DNA of 64,000 bases from the NCBI RefSeq assembly GCF_014645835.1, contig NZ_BMMM01000031.1, positions 1 through 64,000 on the forward strand, read 5' to 3'. This DNA is from Streptomyces albiflavescens. Its GTDB lineage: Bacteria; Actinomycetota; Actinomycetes; Streptomycetales; Streptomycetaceae. This document shows, in pieces, positions 8,767-17,365 of the stretch. The notes under the pieces are model-generated. The model was not told the DNA's origin, did not search any database, and was given only the letters and a program-made list of their open reading frames with translations. Positions within the stretch are counted from its first letter, which is position 1, and every line of letters starts with the position of its first letter. The position numbers and the translations under genes are program-made.

Positions 8767-11700
8767 CTACGCCGGTCGCAGCCGCAGCGTGAGGATCTGG
8801 AACGGCCGCAGCTCGAACTCCGACGGGGCTTCGTGCAGCGGCCGTTCCAGCAGGTCGGTCACGTCGGCCCGGGCCACCGGGAAGCCCGTGCTCAGCGTGG
8901 CCCGCGCGCGCCCGCCCCGGGACTCGTACAGCCGGACCACCACATCGCCGCCGCGGTCCTCGGCGAGCTTGACCGACTCGACGGTGACGGCCGGGTTGTC
9001 GACGCTCACCAGTGGTTCGAGCGACGGCGCCGCGGCCGGCCGCAGCGGCAGGTTCAGCGCGAGCCCCTCCGCGACGGCGTCCCCCACACCCGCGCCCGGC
9101 AACAGCGCGTACGTGAACCGGTGCGTGCCCAGATCCGTCTCCGGGTCCGGGCTGTGCGGGGCACGCAGCAGCGTCAGCCGTACGGTCGTGCCCAGCCCGT
9201 TCTCATGCGGTGTGCGGGTCACGTCATGGCCGTACGTCGAGTCGTTGAGGACCGCCACGCCGTATCCGTCCTCCGCGACCCGCAGCCAGCGGTGCGCGCA
9301 GATCTCGAAACGGGCGGCGTCCCAGCCGGTGTTGGTGTGGGTGGGACGGTGCACATGGCCGAACTGGATCTCGGCGGCGGAGCGTTCGGCGTGCACATCG
9401 AGCGGGAAGGCGGCCTTGAGCACCTTCTCCGACTCCTGCCAGTCGATCTCCGCCACGATGTCCAGGCGGCGGCTCGCGGCCGTCAGCCGGATCTCCTGGG
9501 TGACGCGGGACGTGCCGAAGACGCGGACGACGCGGACCGTCGCCCGCAGCGGCCCGCTCTCGACGAGCTCCACCGACTCGGCGGCCGTCAGGTCCGTGTG
9601 CTTGCGCCGGTAGTGCCGGTCGATGTCCCAGGCGTCCCACGCGTTGGGGTGGTCCGGGTGCAGCTGGAGGAGGTTGCCGGGGGCGCCGAGCACTTCGCGG
9701 TCGGCCACGCGATCCCGTACGGAGGAGAGCAGCCCGTCACGGTCGACCGTCACCCGCAGCCACTGGTTCTCCAACAGGATGATGTCCCCGCTCTGTTCGG
9801 CCCGGACGTCCTCCCCGACGGCGGTCGACACGGCCGCGCTCCCGAGCCCCGGCACCGTCACCAGTGCGTCCCCGACCACCTCCGTGCGCTCGTACGGTGA
9901 GGCGTTCAGCACCGCGGGCGCGCCCGGCCCCAGCGCCCGTACCGCCTCCGCCGTGATCTCCTCCAGCTCCGCGAGCACCCGTGCGTAGGTCTCCCGTGCC
10001 TCGCGGTGCACCCACGCGATCGACGACCCCGGCAGGATGTCGTGGAACTGGTGCAGCAGCACCGTCTTCCAGAGCCGGTCGAACGCGTCGTAGGGGTAGG
10101 CGTACGAGGGATCGCGTACGGCTGCGGCAGTGCACCACAACTCGGCCTCGCGCAGGGCGTGTTCCGATCTGCGGTTGCCCTGCTTCGTCTTCGCCTGAGT
10201 GGTGTAGGTGGCCCGGTGCAGTTCCAGGTACAGCTCGCCGGACCACACCGGCGCGTGGGCCCCGTACTCCTCCTCGGCGGCCTCGAAGAAGGCCGAAGGC
10301 CTCTCGATCTCGACGCGCGGCGAGCCCTCCAGGGAACGCAACCGCCGAGCCTTCTCCAGCATTTCGCGGGTCGGGCCGCCCCCGCCGTCGCCCCAGCCGA
10401 ACGGGACGAGCGAGCGGGTGGCCCGCCCCTTGTCGGCGAAGTTCCGTTCGGCGTGGGCGAGTTCGCGGCCGTGGAACTGGGAGTTGTACGTGTCCACGGG
10501 CGGGAAGTGGGTGAAGACGCGGGTGCCGTCGATGCCCTCCCACCAGAAGGTGTGGTGGGGCATCTTGTTGGACTGGTTCCAGCTCAGCTTCTGTGTGAGG
10601 AACCAGCGGACGCCCGCGAGCTTCGCCAGTTGGGGGAAGGCGGCCGTGTAGCCGAAGGAGTCGGGCAGCCAGATCTCCTCGGTCTCGACACCCAGCTCCT
10701 GTGCGAAGAAGCGCTTGCCGTGGATGATCTGGCGGGCCAGCGCCTCACCGCCCGGCATGTTGGCGTCCGACTCGACCCACATCGAGCCCACCGGGACCCA
10801 ATTCCCTTCCTCCACGGCCTTCTTGATGCGCTCCCAGATGCGCGGCTGGTGCTCCTTGACCCAGGCGTACTGCTGGGCCTGCGAACAGGCGAAGACCAGC
10901 TCCGGGTAGTCCTGGGCGAGCGCGGTGACGTTGGCGAAGGTGCGCGAGGCCTTGCGGACCGTCTCGCGCAAGGGCCACAGCCACGCCGAGTCGATGTGGG
11001 CGTGCCCGGCCGCCGAGATCCGGTGCGCGCTGGCCGAGGCGGGCCGGGACAGCGCGTCCGTCAGCTCGGCCCGGGCGGCGGCGGCCGTGCCGGACACGTC
11101 GTGCAGGTCGAGTGCGTCCAGCATGTCCTCGAGCGCGCGCAGGATCTCGTGCCGCCGCGGCCGGTCCGTGGGCAGCTCGTGCATCAGCTCCGAGAGCACT
11201 TCGATGTCGAGGACCAGCTGCCACACGTCCTCGTCGAGTACGGCGAGATCGGCAGCCGCGAATCGGTAGATGGGCCGATCGCCCGCGGTCAGCACGTCCC
11301 CGAGTGACGTCGGCTCGAAGCCGTGCAGCACCGCCGGGTTGGCCGCGGCCTCCAGCAGCAGATGCACCGCCTCGCCTCCCCGCGCCGGCGCGGCGACCGT
11401 GAAGTGCCGGTTGCGCGGATGAATCCCCTTGAGCAGGACGCCGGCAGCGTCGTACAGGAGCCCCTCCGCCTGGAAACCGGGTCCGTCGCCCGTGAACCCG
11501 GGGTCGATCACCACCTCCACAGGGCGGCCCGCCCACTCCTCGGGCACCCGGCCCTCGATCCGGAACCAACTCGTCGACCAGGGCTTTCCCCAGACCGCGC
11601 CGGGCATGAACGGCTCGTACGCGGCCTGCAGTGCCTGGTCGACGGGCACCGGCTCACCGGGCACATGCCACACGGACAGCACCATCGGTGCCCGATCCGT

Positions 11701-11775
11701 GTACTGCGCGGGGCGCAGGAACTGCCGCAGCGCGCGCTCCAGGCGCCCCTCCACCAGCGAACGGTCGTCGTGCAC
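8767..11775 (-). CDS. GH38 alpha-mannosidase
   Basis: A 1002-residue cytoplasmic alpha-mannosidase with no signal peptide. The GH38 catalytic domain (about 210-480) has the zinc-site motif GHAHIDSAWLWP and the nucleophile-Asp segment WLPDSFGYTAAFPQ. A middle three-helix domain (about 490-590) and the C-terminal beta-sandwich domains of GH38C (about 640-1002) follow. It hydrolyses alpha-mannosides, probably imported N-glycan or mannan fragments. I chose the GTG at 11775 because GAGGAG sits 5 bases upstream; an in-frame ATG at 11901 would add 42 unlike residues. No sugar ABC transporter is adjacent, so the substrate source is unclear. Confidence 0.88.
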   Translation of the reverse strand: MHDDRSLVEGRLERALRQFLRPAQYTDRAPMVLSVWHVPGEPVPVDQALQAAYEPFMPGAVWGKPWSTSWFRIEGRVPEEWAGRPVEVVIDPGFTGDGPGFQAEGLLYDAAGVLLKGIHPRNRHFTVAAPARGGEAVHLLLEAAANPAVLHGFEPTSLGDVLTAGDRPIYRFAAADLAVLDEDVWQLVLDIEVLSELMHELPTDRPRRHEILRALEDMLDALDLHDVSGTAAAARAELTDALSRPASASAHRISAAGHAHIDSAWLWPLRETVRKASRTFANVTALAQDYPELVFACSQAQQYAWVKEHQPRIWERIKKAVEEGNWVPVGSMWVESDANMPGGEALARQIIHGKRFFAQELGVETEEIWLPDSFGYTAAFPQLAKLAGVRWFLTQKLSWNQSNKMPHHTFWWEGIDGTRVFTHFPPVDTYNSQFHGRELAHAERNFADKGRATRSLVPFGWGDGGGGPTREMLEKARRLRSLEGSPRVEIERPSAFFEAAEEEYGAHAPVWSGELYLELHRATYTTQAKTKQGNRRSEHALREAELWCTAAAVRDPSYAYPYDAFDRLWKTVLLHQFHDILPGSSIAWVHREARETYARVLAELEEITAEAVRALGPGAPAVLNASPYERTEVVGDALVTVPGLGSAAVSTAVGEDVRAEQSGDIILLENQWLRVTVDRDGLLSSVRDRVADREVLGAPGNLLQLHPDHPNAWDAWDIDRHYRRKHTDLTAAESVELVESGPLRATVRVVRVFGTSRVTQEIRLTAASRRLDIVAEIDWQESEKVLKAAFPLDVHAERSAAEIQFGHVHRPTHTNTGWDAARFEICAHRWLRVAEDGYGVAVLNDSTYGHDVTRTPHENGLGTTVRLTLLRAPHSPDPETDLGTHRFTYALLPGAGVGDAVAEGLALNLPLRPAAAPSLEPLVSVDNPAVTVESVKLAEDRGGDVVVRLYESRGGRARATLSTGFPVARADVTDLLERPLHEAPSEFELRPFQILTLRLRPA

Positions 11776-11990
11776 GGCGGCTCCTCGGCGCTCGGACGGC
11801 TCTGTCCACAGTGTCACTTCCCCGCCGAGATGCCGCGCATCCACGGGCGCACGGCGGGTGGTTGACGATTCGACATGACTGTCGCGTTGCCGACGGGGCA
11901 TGGATCCCCGTGAAGGTGTTCGAGCGGGAGGGAACCGACATCGGCGTGCAGGCGGGGGTCATGAAGAGGCAGGCACGAGGGGGTGGTCCC

Positions 11991-12443
11991 ATGGCCGTCG
12001 GGGCCTCCTCCGCGAAGGCAGTGGAGGAAGCGGCCGGCAAGGCGACCGACCAGCCGGGTGACGCGCAGCTCAGGCGCAGGCTGGGAAGGGCGGACCTGCG
12101 GGCCGTGCCGGAGGCCCGGAAGGCACTGAGGGAACTGTTACGGCACTGGGGGAAGCCGGGGAGGTCCGAGATAGCCGAGCTGCTGACCAGCGAGCTCGTC
12201 ACCAACGCACTCATCCACACCGACCACGACGCGGTCCTGACGGCCACCGTCGGACCTCATGGACTCCGTGTGGAGGTGAGGGACTTCGTGGGACGCAGGC
12301 CCAGACTGCGGGTACCGAACGCCGACGACGGTACGCACGGCAGAGGCCTCGTTCTCGTCCAGTCCCTCGCGGACGCGTGGGGCGTACGGTCCCACGGCGT
12401 GGGCAAGGCGGTGTGGTTCGAACTGGACGGCGGCGCGGTGTAG
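11991..12443 (+). CDS. RsbW-like ATP-binding regulatory protein (HATPase_c_2)
   Basis: A 150-residue GHKL ATPase of the anti-sigma/serine-kinase type. The N-box reads ELVTNALIHT and the G-box region THGRGLVLVQSLADAWGV. Stand-alone proteins of this kind are numerous in Streptomyces and bind sigma factors or anti-anti-sigma partners; the partner is not encoded nearby. The ATG at 11991 follows GAGGGGGTGG at good spacing; in-frame ATG 11961 and GTG 11910 are alternatives. Codon 50 (12138-12140) is TTA, suggesting bldA-dependent translation and a developmental role. The stop codon lies inside a strong terminator hairpin. Confidence 0.75.
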   Translation: MAVGASSAKAVEEAAGKATDQPGDAQLRRRLGRADLRAVPEARKALRELLRHWGKPGRSEIAELLTSELVTNALIHTDHDAVLTATVGPHGLRVEVRDFVGRRPRLRVPNADDGTHGRGLVLVQSLADAWGVRSHGVGKAVWFELDGGAV

Positions 12444-12459
12444 GACACCGCGCCGCCGT
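12427..12459 (+). terminator. 15-bp hairpin overlapping the stop codon
   Basis: A perfect 15-bp stem (12427-12441 with 12445-12459) and a 3-nt loop, with the TAG stop spanning stem and loop, followed by a T-containing tract. It terminates the ATPase gene and could also act on the converging DUF2637 transcript. Confidence 0.75.
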
Positions 12460-12532
12460 TGTCGTCCTGTCCGGGGTCCGGCCGCCGCGTGGCCGGACCG
12501 TCCGGGCTCGGGATCGGGTGTGCGCCCCGACC

Positions 12533-13570
12533 TCAGCCGAACTGCTGCTCGAGGTCCTTGAGCTTGCGCTCCAGGGAGTCCAGTCGCGGCAGGCCCATCG
12601 TGTCGTCCTCGGCGGTGAGGTCGACGGTGATCGGCTCAGTGCTCTTGCGGACGGGCGTAAGGGAGGGCCGCGAGCGTACGGGCAGCTGCTCCGGCGATAT
12701 GGCAGGCTCCGCGGTGGCCTGGGCGGGAGCTCGCTCCACGGTGGTCTCCAGCTGCTGCCGAGCGCCGCCGCGGCCCGGCAGGCCCCGGTGGCCGCGGCTG
12801 AGCGCCTTGAGGTGCGCCCGCTCGACCCGCTCCTCGTTGCGGCGGCGCAGTCGGTTCTGCTCCTTCTGGCGCCGGTCCTCGCGCACCTCGTCGACGGCCT
12901 CGTCCAGTGAGCGGACGTTCTCCAGGAGCATCAGCGACCAGGCGCCGTACGTCTCACGGGGCGCGCGCAGCCAGCGGACGATGCGGATCTGCGGCAGCGG
13001 GCGCGGGACCAGGCCCTGCTCACGCAGTGCGGCACGGCGGGTCTGCTTCAGCGCGCGGTCGAACAGTACGGCGGCCGACAATGACATGCCCGCGAAGAAC
13101 TGCGGGGCGCCCGCGTGGTCGATGCCCCGGGGTGCGTGCACCCAGTTGAACCAGGCCGCGGCGCCTGCGAACGTCCATACGAGTATCCGGGAGCCGAGCG
13201 CCGCGTCACCGTGGCTGGCCTCGCGGACCGCGAGGACGGAGCAGAACATGGCCGCGCCGTCCAGGCCGAACGGGACGAGGTACTCCCAGCCGTCGGAGAG
13301 GCCGAGGTTCTGCTGGCCGAAACCGACCAGGCCGTGGAAGGAGAGCGCCGCGGCGACCGCCGCACAGCAGAACAACAGCACGTAGGAAGCCGTGCCGTAG
13401 ACGGCCTCCTTACGCCTGCGGCGCTCCTCGCTGCGCTCCCACGAGTCGTCGCTGCTCGCGTTCTCCCCGGACCGCTTGCCGCGCGCGAGCACCGCCACCG
13501 CCGCCAGCAGTCCCAGGAGCAAAACGGCGCCCGGAAGCAGCCAGTTCAGCGATATGTCGGTCAGTCTCAT
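12533..13570 (-). CDS. DUF2637 domain membrane protein
   Basis: A 345-residue membrane protein. Predicted helices lie near residues 9-29, 62-85, 95-118, 130-148 and 157-175 and match the DUF2637 family. After that comes a long basic and charged cytoplasmic tail (about 180-345) ending in a short coiled coil (DSLERKLKDLEQQFG). DUF2637 proteins are widespread in Streptomyces, also on plasmids; their function is not established. I used the ATG at 13570 (AAGGGA 7 bases upstream) rather than the upstream in-frame start at 13621. It converges on the ATPase gene. Confidence 0.75.
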   Translation of the reverse strand: MRLTDISLNWLLPGAVLLLGLLAAVAVLARGKRSGENASSDDSWERSEERRRRKEAVYGTASYVLLFCCAAVAAALSFHGLVGFGQQNLGLSDGWEYLVPFGLDGAAMFCSVLAVREASHGDAALGSRILVWTFAGAAAWFNWVHAPRGIDHAGAPQFFAGMSLSAAVLFDRALKQTRRAALREQGLVPRPLPQIRIVRWLRAPRETYGAWSLMLLENVRSLDEAVDEVREDRRQKEQNRLRRRNEERVERAHLKALSRGHRGLPGRGGARQQLETTVERAPAQATAEPAISPEQLPVRSRPSLTPVRKSTEPITVDLTAEDDTMGLPRLDSLERKLKDLEQQFG

Positions 13571-13895
13571 CTGGGGTCCCTTGCATTGGGATAGGGCGTA
13601 ACGCCCGCCATAGTGGCCCAATCCCGTTGGCCCTCAGGGGGTTTCGGGGCAAGAGGCCGCCAAGGGAGTGCAAGGGGATGCGCAGGGCGACATTCTGCTC
13701 GAACTTCCGCGCGAGGGACGGGAGTTAAGTGCGAATAAGATTACCCGTACGGATGGTTCCACGGAAAGTTCCTGAGGCAAGTGAGGAAGTTGTGAATCGC
13801 CTGTCATCGCGCGGGTGTCCGGGTCACGGATGATCTTACGGGACCCGGGGCCGCGCCTCGTCCTGAGGGTGCCTCAGCTGACTGCGGCGGGTGCC
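13571..13895. other. 325-base gap between DUF2637 and FhuF-like genes
   Basis: The gap must hold the leftward promoter of the DUF2637 gene. A 13-base palindrome (GGGCGTAACGCCC, 13594-13606) lies 24-36 bases upstream of its ATG and could be an operator. At the other end is a 22-base-period duplication of GGGTGCCTCARCTG (13867-13880 and 13889-13902) whose second copy covers the FhuF-like stop codon. No ORF of coding character is seen. Confidence 0.4.
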
Positions 13896-14774
13896 TCAAC
13901 TGGCGGCGGCGGCCGTCAACTTGGTCACCCGATCCGCGTCGCAGGTGCGTGGGCAGGTGGCGCAGGTGTCCTCGGGGCGCAGGGTGTAGAAGAGGCAGCA
14001 GCTCGCCCGGTCGCGGGTGGGCAGCGACTCCCCGTTCGGACCCGTCAGTTCACGGAACCCGGCGGAACCGGCGTACGGCTGTGTCGCCCCCGGCAGCGGC
14101 AGCTCCAGCTCGCGCATCGCGCGCCGCTCCTCGCCGAGCAGATGGGCGATGTACCAGAGGCCCTCGACGATCTCGTCGGTCGCCATGCCCCACAGGGCCC
14201 GGCCGCGCCGCCGCATGCGCGGACCGAAGCCGGCGAGGACCGGTCCCAGGTGCTCGGCCACAGCGGCCCGCACCTCCGCCCGCAGTGCCTCCTCGTGCGG
14301 TACGACCCGGGCGCCGGGCAGGCCGGCCGCCGGATCGTCGGGCAGGCAGGCGAAGGTGGTGACGCGGACGGCCATGCGGCCGAGCGTGCGCTCGTATGTG
14401 ACGTGCTCCACAGGAAAGCGGGGCACGCGGCGCTGCAGGAACCACGGGACGGTGATCAGCAGACAGGCGGGCCAGGCGTACCGGTGCAGCCCGAAGCTCG
14501 CCACGACATCCGGCCGCGCCCGCTGTCCGTAGTCCTGGATGACCTGTGTTTCGTCCCACGCCAGGAACGCGTCCAGGGCGGCCCCGCCCTCCGCGAGCCG
14601 GGCGGCGCAGACCCAGCCGCCGCCCCGTGGGGCTGCTTCCTCGCGTGCCGGCTCCGTGATGCTCAGGCCGGGGAAGACCGCGGTCAGCCGGGCGTACGCG
14701 TCCGCGACGGGGGAGGAGGCCGGGCGCGCGTCGGTGTCGGCCGGGGTGCCGGAAGGGAGGGTGCGGGCGGGCAT
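13896..14774 (-). CDS. FhuF-like (2Fe-2S) ferric-siderophore reductase
   Basis: A 292-residue protein of the FhuF family, which reduces ferric iron from siderophores in the cytoplasm. The C-terminal cluster motif is visible as CC followed by C-x-x-C (RASCCLFYTLRPEDTCATCP), the four cysteines of the unusual FhuF [2Fe-2S] cluster. The middle segment (HLGPVLAGFGPRMRRRGRALWGM) is typical of actinobacterial members. An IdeR/DmdR-type iron box lies 30 bases upstream of the ATG, so expression should rise when iron is scarce. No siderophore genes are adjacent. It is divergent from the GntR regulator. Confidence 0.85.
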   Translation of the reverse strand: MPARTLPSGTPADTDARPASSPVADAYARLTAVFPGLSITEPAREEAAPRGGGWVCAARLAEGGAALDAFLAWDETQVIQDYGQRARPDVVASFGLHRYAWPACLLITVPWFLQRRVPRFPVEHVTYERTLGRMAVRVTTFACLPDDPAAGLPGARVVPHEEALRAEVRAAVAEHLGPVLAGFGPRMRRRGRALWGMATDEIVEGLWYIAHLLGEERRAMRELELPLPGATQPYAGSAGFRELTGPNGESLPTRDRASCCLFYTLRPEDTCATCPRTCDADRVTKLTAAAAS

Positions 14775-14803
14775 GCGGGGACCACCGCTTCACGATCGTT
14801 TGC

Positions 14804-14818
14804 AGGTAAGGCTTACCT
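14804..14818. promoter_or_regulatory. IdeR/DmdR-type iron box
   Basis: AGGTAAG-G-CTTACCT is a perfect 7-bp-arm palindrome with 13 of 15 positions matching the actinobacterial iron-box core (AGGTTAGGCTAACCT). It lies 30 bases upstream of the FhuF-like start and 114 upstream of the divergent GntR gene. Confidence 0.75.
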
Positions 14819-14931
14819 TACCTCGTGTAGATGATGTTTGAACTGAGGCCATGTGCGCCTATGGTGCTTGACGGACGGGTAACAACCGCCGCAATGACCC
14901 CCAAGTACCACCAAGCCCGGAGGAGGACGCC

Positions 14932-15771
14932 GTGGAGCAGGCCGGCCCGCGCGATGCGCACGGCTCCGCCCGTGCGAGGGTCCCGGACATCCGTACGGGC
15001 GTCGTTCGGGTACCCGCACAGCCGCAGGCCGCGGACGTGGACCGCAAGCGGGGTGTCGCCGCCGATGACGCCGGTGCCGGCGCGCGCGGTGAGCACACGC
15101 ACAGCGAGGCGCCCATCCCGCGCCCGCGCGCCGAGGGCGCGCGTCCCGTCGTCCAGCGCTCCTCCGTACGCGGGCAGATCCTCGACGCCCTGCGCACCGC
15201 GCTCGTCGCCGGCGAGCTCGCCCCCGGAGAGGTGTACTCGGCGCCCGCGCTCGGCGATCGTTTCGGGGTGTCCGCCACGCCGGTACGAGAGGCGATGCAG
15301 CAGCTCGCGCTGGAGGGCGCCGTCGAGGTCGTGCCCAACAGGGGCTTCCGGGTTGTCGAGCGCGGAACGCGGGAGCTGGCCGAACTCGCCGAGATCCGGG
15401 CCCTGATCGAAGTCCCGGTGCTGCTGCGGCTCGCGCGCAGCGTGCCCTCGGCCCGCTGGGCGGAGCTGCGCCCGCTCGCCGATGCGACGGTACGGGCCGC
15501 CTCCTCGGGCTGCCGCGCGACCTACGCCGAGTCCGACCGCGCCTTCCACCGCGGGGTCCTCGCCCTCGCCGGCAATGTCCAGCTGGTGCAGATCGCGGAC
15601 GACCTGCATCGCCGCGCCCAGTGGCCCCTGGCCGGCGGCCCCGTCGCCCGCGGCCGTGCGGACCTCGTGGCCGACGCCGCCGAACACAGCGCCCTTCTGG
15701 ACGCGCTGGTCGCCGAGGATCTGGCGGCCGCGCAGTCCCTGGTGCGGGAGCACTTCGCCGGAGCGTCCTGA
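14932..15771 (+). CDS. GntR/FadR family transcriptional regulator
   Basis: A 279-residue regulator. The first 70 residues are low-complexity and poorly conserved. Residues 75-140 form the GntR winged helix (ILDALRTALVAGELAPGEVY, then VSATPVREAMQQLALEGAVE). The C-terminal helical part has the FCD effector-binding pattern (ESDRAFHRGVLALAGN, then LVADAAEHSALLDAL), with conserved Asp and His residues that usually bind a metal and an organic acid. The GTG start follows GGAGGAGG by 5 bases, a strong site. The effector and targets are unknown. The iron box in the shared upstream region may affect it too. Confidence 0.85.
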   Translation: MEQAGPRDAHGSARARVPDIRTGVVRVPAQPQAADVDRKRGVAADDAGAGARGEHTHSEAPIPRPRAEGARPVVQRSSVRGQILDALRTALVAGELAPGEVYSAPALGDRFGVSATPVREAMQQLALEGAVEVVPNRGFRVVERGTRELAELAEIRALIEVPVLLRLARSVPSARWAELRPLADATVRAASSGCRATYAESDRAFHRGVLALAGNVQLVQIADDLHRRAQWPLAGGPVARGRADLVADAAEHSALLDALVAEDLAAAQSLVREHFAGAS

Positions 15772-15917
15772 AGCCGCGGGTACGTGCCCTTCCGCCCACC
15801 CGTGTCACGGATCCGTACGGTCCGCGCAACACGCCCCTTGGCCGGGAACCCGGACCGCCCCGCACGCGTGCCTTCGCGTACACGGCGAGAGCCGGACCGA
15901 AACCGGGGGAGAGACCG

Positions 15918-16226
15918 ATGCCCGACCCGTCCTGGATGGCCCAGCAACAGGCACAACAGGCCGCACAGCAGGCCCAGCAGATCCACCAGAACCATGTACG
16001 CCACCACCGCCAGATGCACGACATGGCCCGCGCCCACGGCCCTCACTCGGGCGCGCCTCACATGCATCGCCCCCTGTCCTACGGCGGCCGCGGCGGCGGA
16101 CTGCGCGGCTTCCTGACGTTCCTGGTGATCGTGGCCGTAGTGGTCTACGTGGCCCACGACCCCGAACTGCGCACCAGCGTGGCGACGTTCGCCCGAGACC
16201 TGCTGGCACACGTCCAGAGCAACTAG
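15918..16226 (+). CDS. small single-pass membrane protein, Gln/His-rich
   Basis: An unrecognised 102-residue protein. Residues 1-30 are Gln/Ala-rich and then His/Met-rich, followed by a Gly-rich turn and one hydrophobic helix (FLTFLVIVAVVVYVAH, about residues 66-81). The ATG at 15918 follows GGGGGAGAG. The His/Met-rich segment could bind metal, but nothing shows this directly. A terminator-like hairpin follows 12 bases after the stop. Confidence 0.65.
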   Translation: MPDPSWMAQQQAQQAAQQAQQIHQNHVRHHRQMHDMARAHGPHSGAPHMHRPLSYGGRGGGLRGFLTFLVIVAVVVYVAHDPELRTSVATFARDLLAHVQSN

Positions 16227-16237
16227 GGCCTGTCGGG

Positions 16238-16253
16238 GCGCGGGCAACCGCGC
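16238..16253. terminator. hairpin with GNRA-type loop
   Basis: GCGCGG (16238-16243) pairs with CCGCGC (16248-16253) around a GCAA tetraloop, 12 bases after the small membrane protein. The surrounding bases to about 16290 look like a repeat often found downstream of Streptomyces genes. Confidence 0.5.
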
Positions 16254-16300
16254 GACCAGCCACGACGCACCCGCAGGCGACGAACCGCCTCCGGCGGCGC

Positions 16301-16441
16301 TCAGGTCGTGGCTGTAGGCGGCGTCGGCGAACCGCTTCCGGCGGGGTTCAGGTCGTGGCTGTAGGCGGCGTCGGCGAACCGCTTCCGGCGGGGTTCAGGT
16401 CGTGGCTGTAGGCGGCGTCGGCGAACCGCTTCCGGCGGGGC
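16301..16441. repeat. 47-bp tandem repeat, three copies
   Basis: Copies start at 16301, 16348 and 16395, and a partial fourth begins at 16442 inside the 3' end of the TPR gene. The first 30 bases of each unit resemble the final codons of that gene, as if its 3' end had been amplified. Confidence 0.85.
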
Positions 16442-17215
16442 TCAGGCCGTCGCCGCAGGCGGAGTCAGCTGTTGTGCCAGCCAGGTGGGCACGCCCCCGA
16501 GCAACCGAAACAGCCGCCCCGCCTCTGCGCGCAGCCGAGACGCCTCGGGCTCGGCCTCCGCGTCGGCCAGCGACGCCAACGCGGGAGCCGTACCCACGAG
16601 ATACCCCAACTCCTCACGGATCCGCAGAGACTCGGCGAAGCCATGTCGCGCCTCCGCCAACTCCCCTTCCCGCAGGGCGAGTCCGGCGAGATGCCGCCAG
16701 GTGAACGACAGCAGCAGCGGGTCGCCATGGGCGACCGCCCCCGCGTGGGCACGCCGGTACGCGGCCCGCGCGGCCTGCGGCGAGCGCGCGAGGTTCTCGG
16801 CCAGCAGCCCGCGCCGGAAGTCGAGCAGCGCCCGCCCGGCGGCGCCCGGCGCGATCAGGGCCGCCGCCCGGCCGAGCGCCGCGCGCGCCTCGTCCGCCCG
16901 GTCCCGTACGCCGAGCAGTGTGGCGGCGTACGCGAGCTGCCCGCGCTCGCAGGCCGCCGCGCCCCGCTCGTCGTCGCTCTGCGCCACGGCCTCGGCTGTG
17001 CGCAGCGCGTCCTCGGCCTCGGCCCAACCCTGTTCGGTGTACAGGCACCGCTCGACGAGGAGCGAGGCTCTTTGCAGCGCCGCCCCCGCGGTGTGCGGTT
17101 TGAGCAGCGCGGCCGCGTCGACCCAGCAGGCGCGTGAGCGCAGCCGCCATACCGCGGTCTGGAGTGGATCGTCCCCTGCAGTCGTTCCGGAACCAGACAT
17201 GGCGGTATGCGCCAC
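16442..17215 (-). CDS. tetratricopeptide-repeat-like helical protein
   Basis: A 257-residue all-helical protein rich in Ala, Arg and Glu with TPR-like periodicity (QGWAEAEDALRTAEAVAQSD, AARAAYRRAHAGAVAHGD, GELAEARHGFAESLRIREEL). TPR proteins scaffold other proteins; no partner can be named. I chose GTG 17215 because GGGGAGGG sits 4 bases upstream; GTG 17233 would place that motif inside the coding region. It lies downstream of the PucR gene on the same strand, with 150 bases between. Confidence 0.6.
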   Translation of the reverse strand: MAHTAMSGSGTTAGDDPLQTAVWRLRSRACWVDAAALLKPHTAGAALQRASLLVERCLYTEQGWAEAEDALRTAEAVAQSDDERGAAACERGQLAYAATLLGVRDRADEARAALGRAAALIAPGAAGRALLDFRRGLLAENLARSPQAARAAYRRAHAGAVAHGDPLLLSFTWRHLAGLALREGELAEARHGFAESLRIREELGYLVGTAPALASLADAEAEPEASRLRAEAGRLFRLLGGVPTWLAQQLTPPAATA

Positions 17216-17365
17216 GTTGCCCTCCCCGAGCACACCATTGAGCTGTTGAGTGGTGGCATCTCAGCACGGATCACGGGGCCCGGCCAAGGGGGTGGGTGAA
17301 GGATTTCACAAAGTCGTGGGACACCGGCGGCGCTTGGGGAGCGTGGGGCCCACGAGCCCGCGACC

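Noticed and set aside
16301..16441. possible CRISPR array
   Set aside because: The 47-bp units are contiguous with no spacers, and no cas genes are present.
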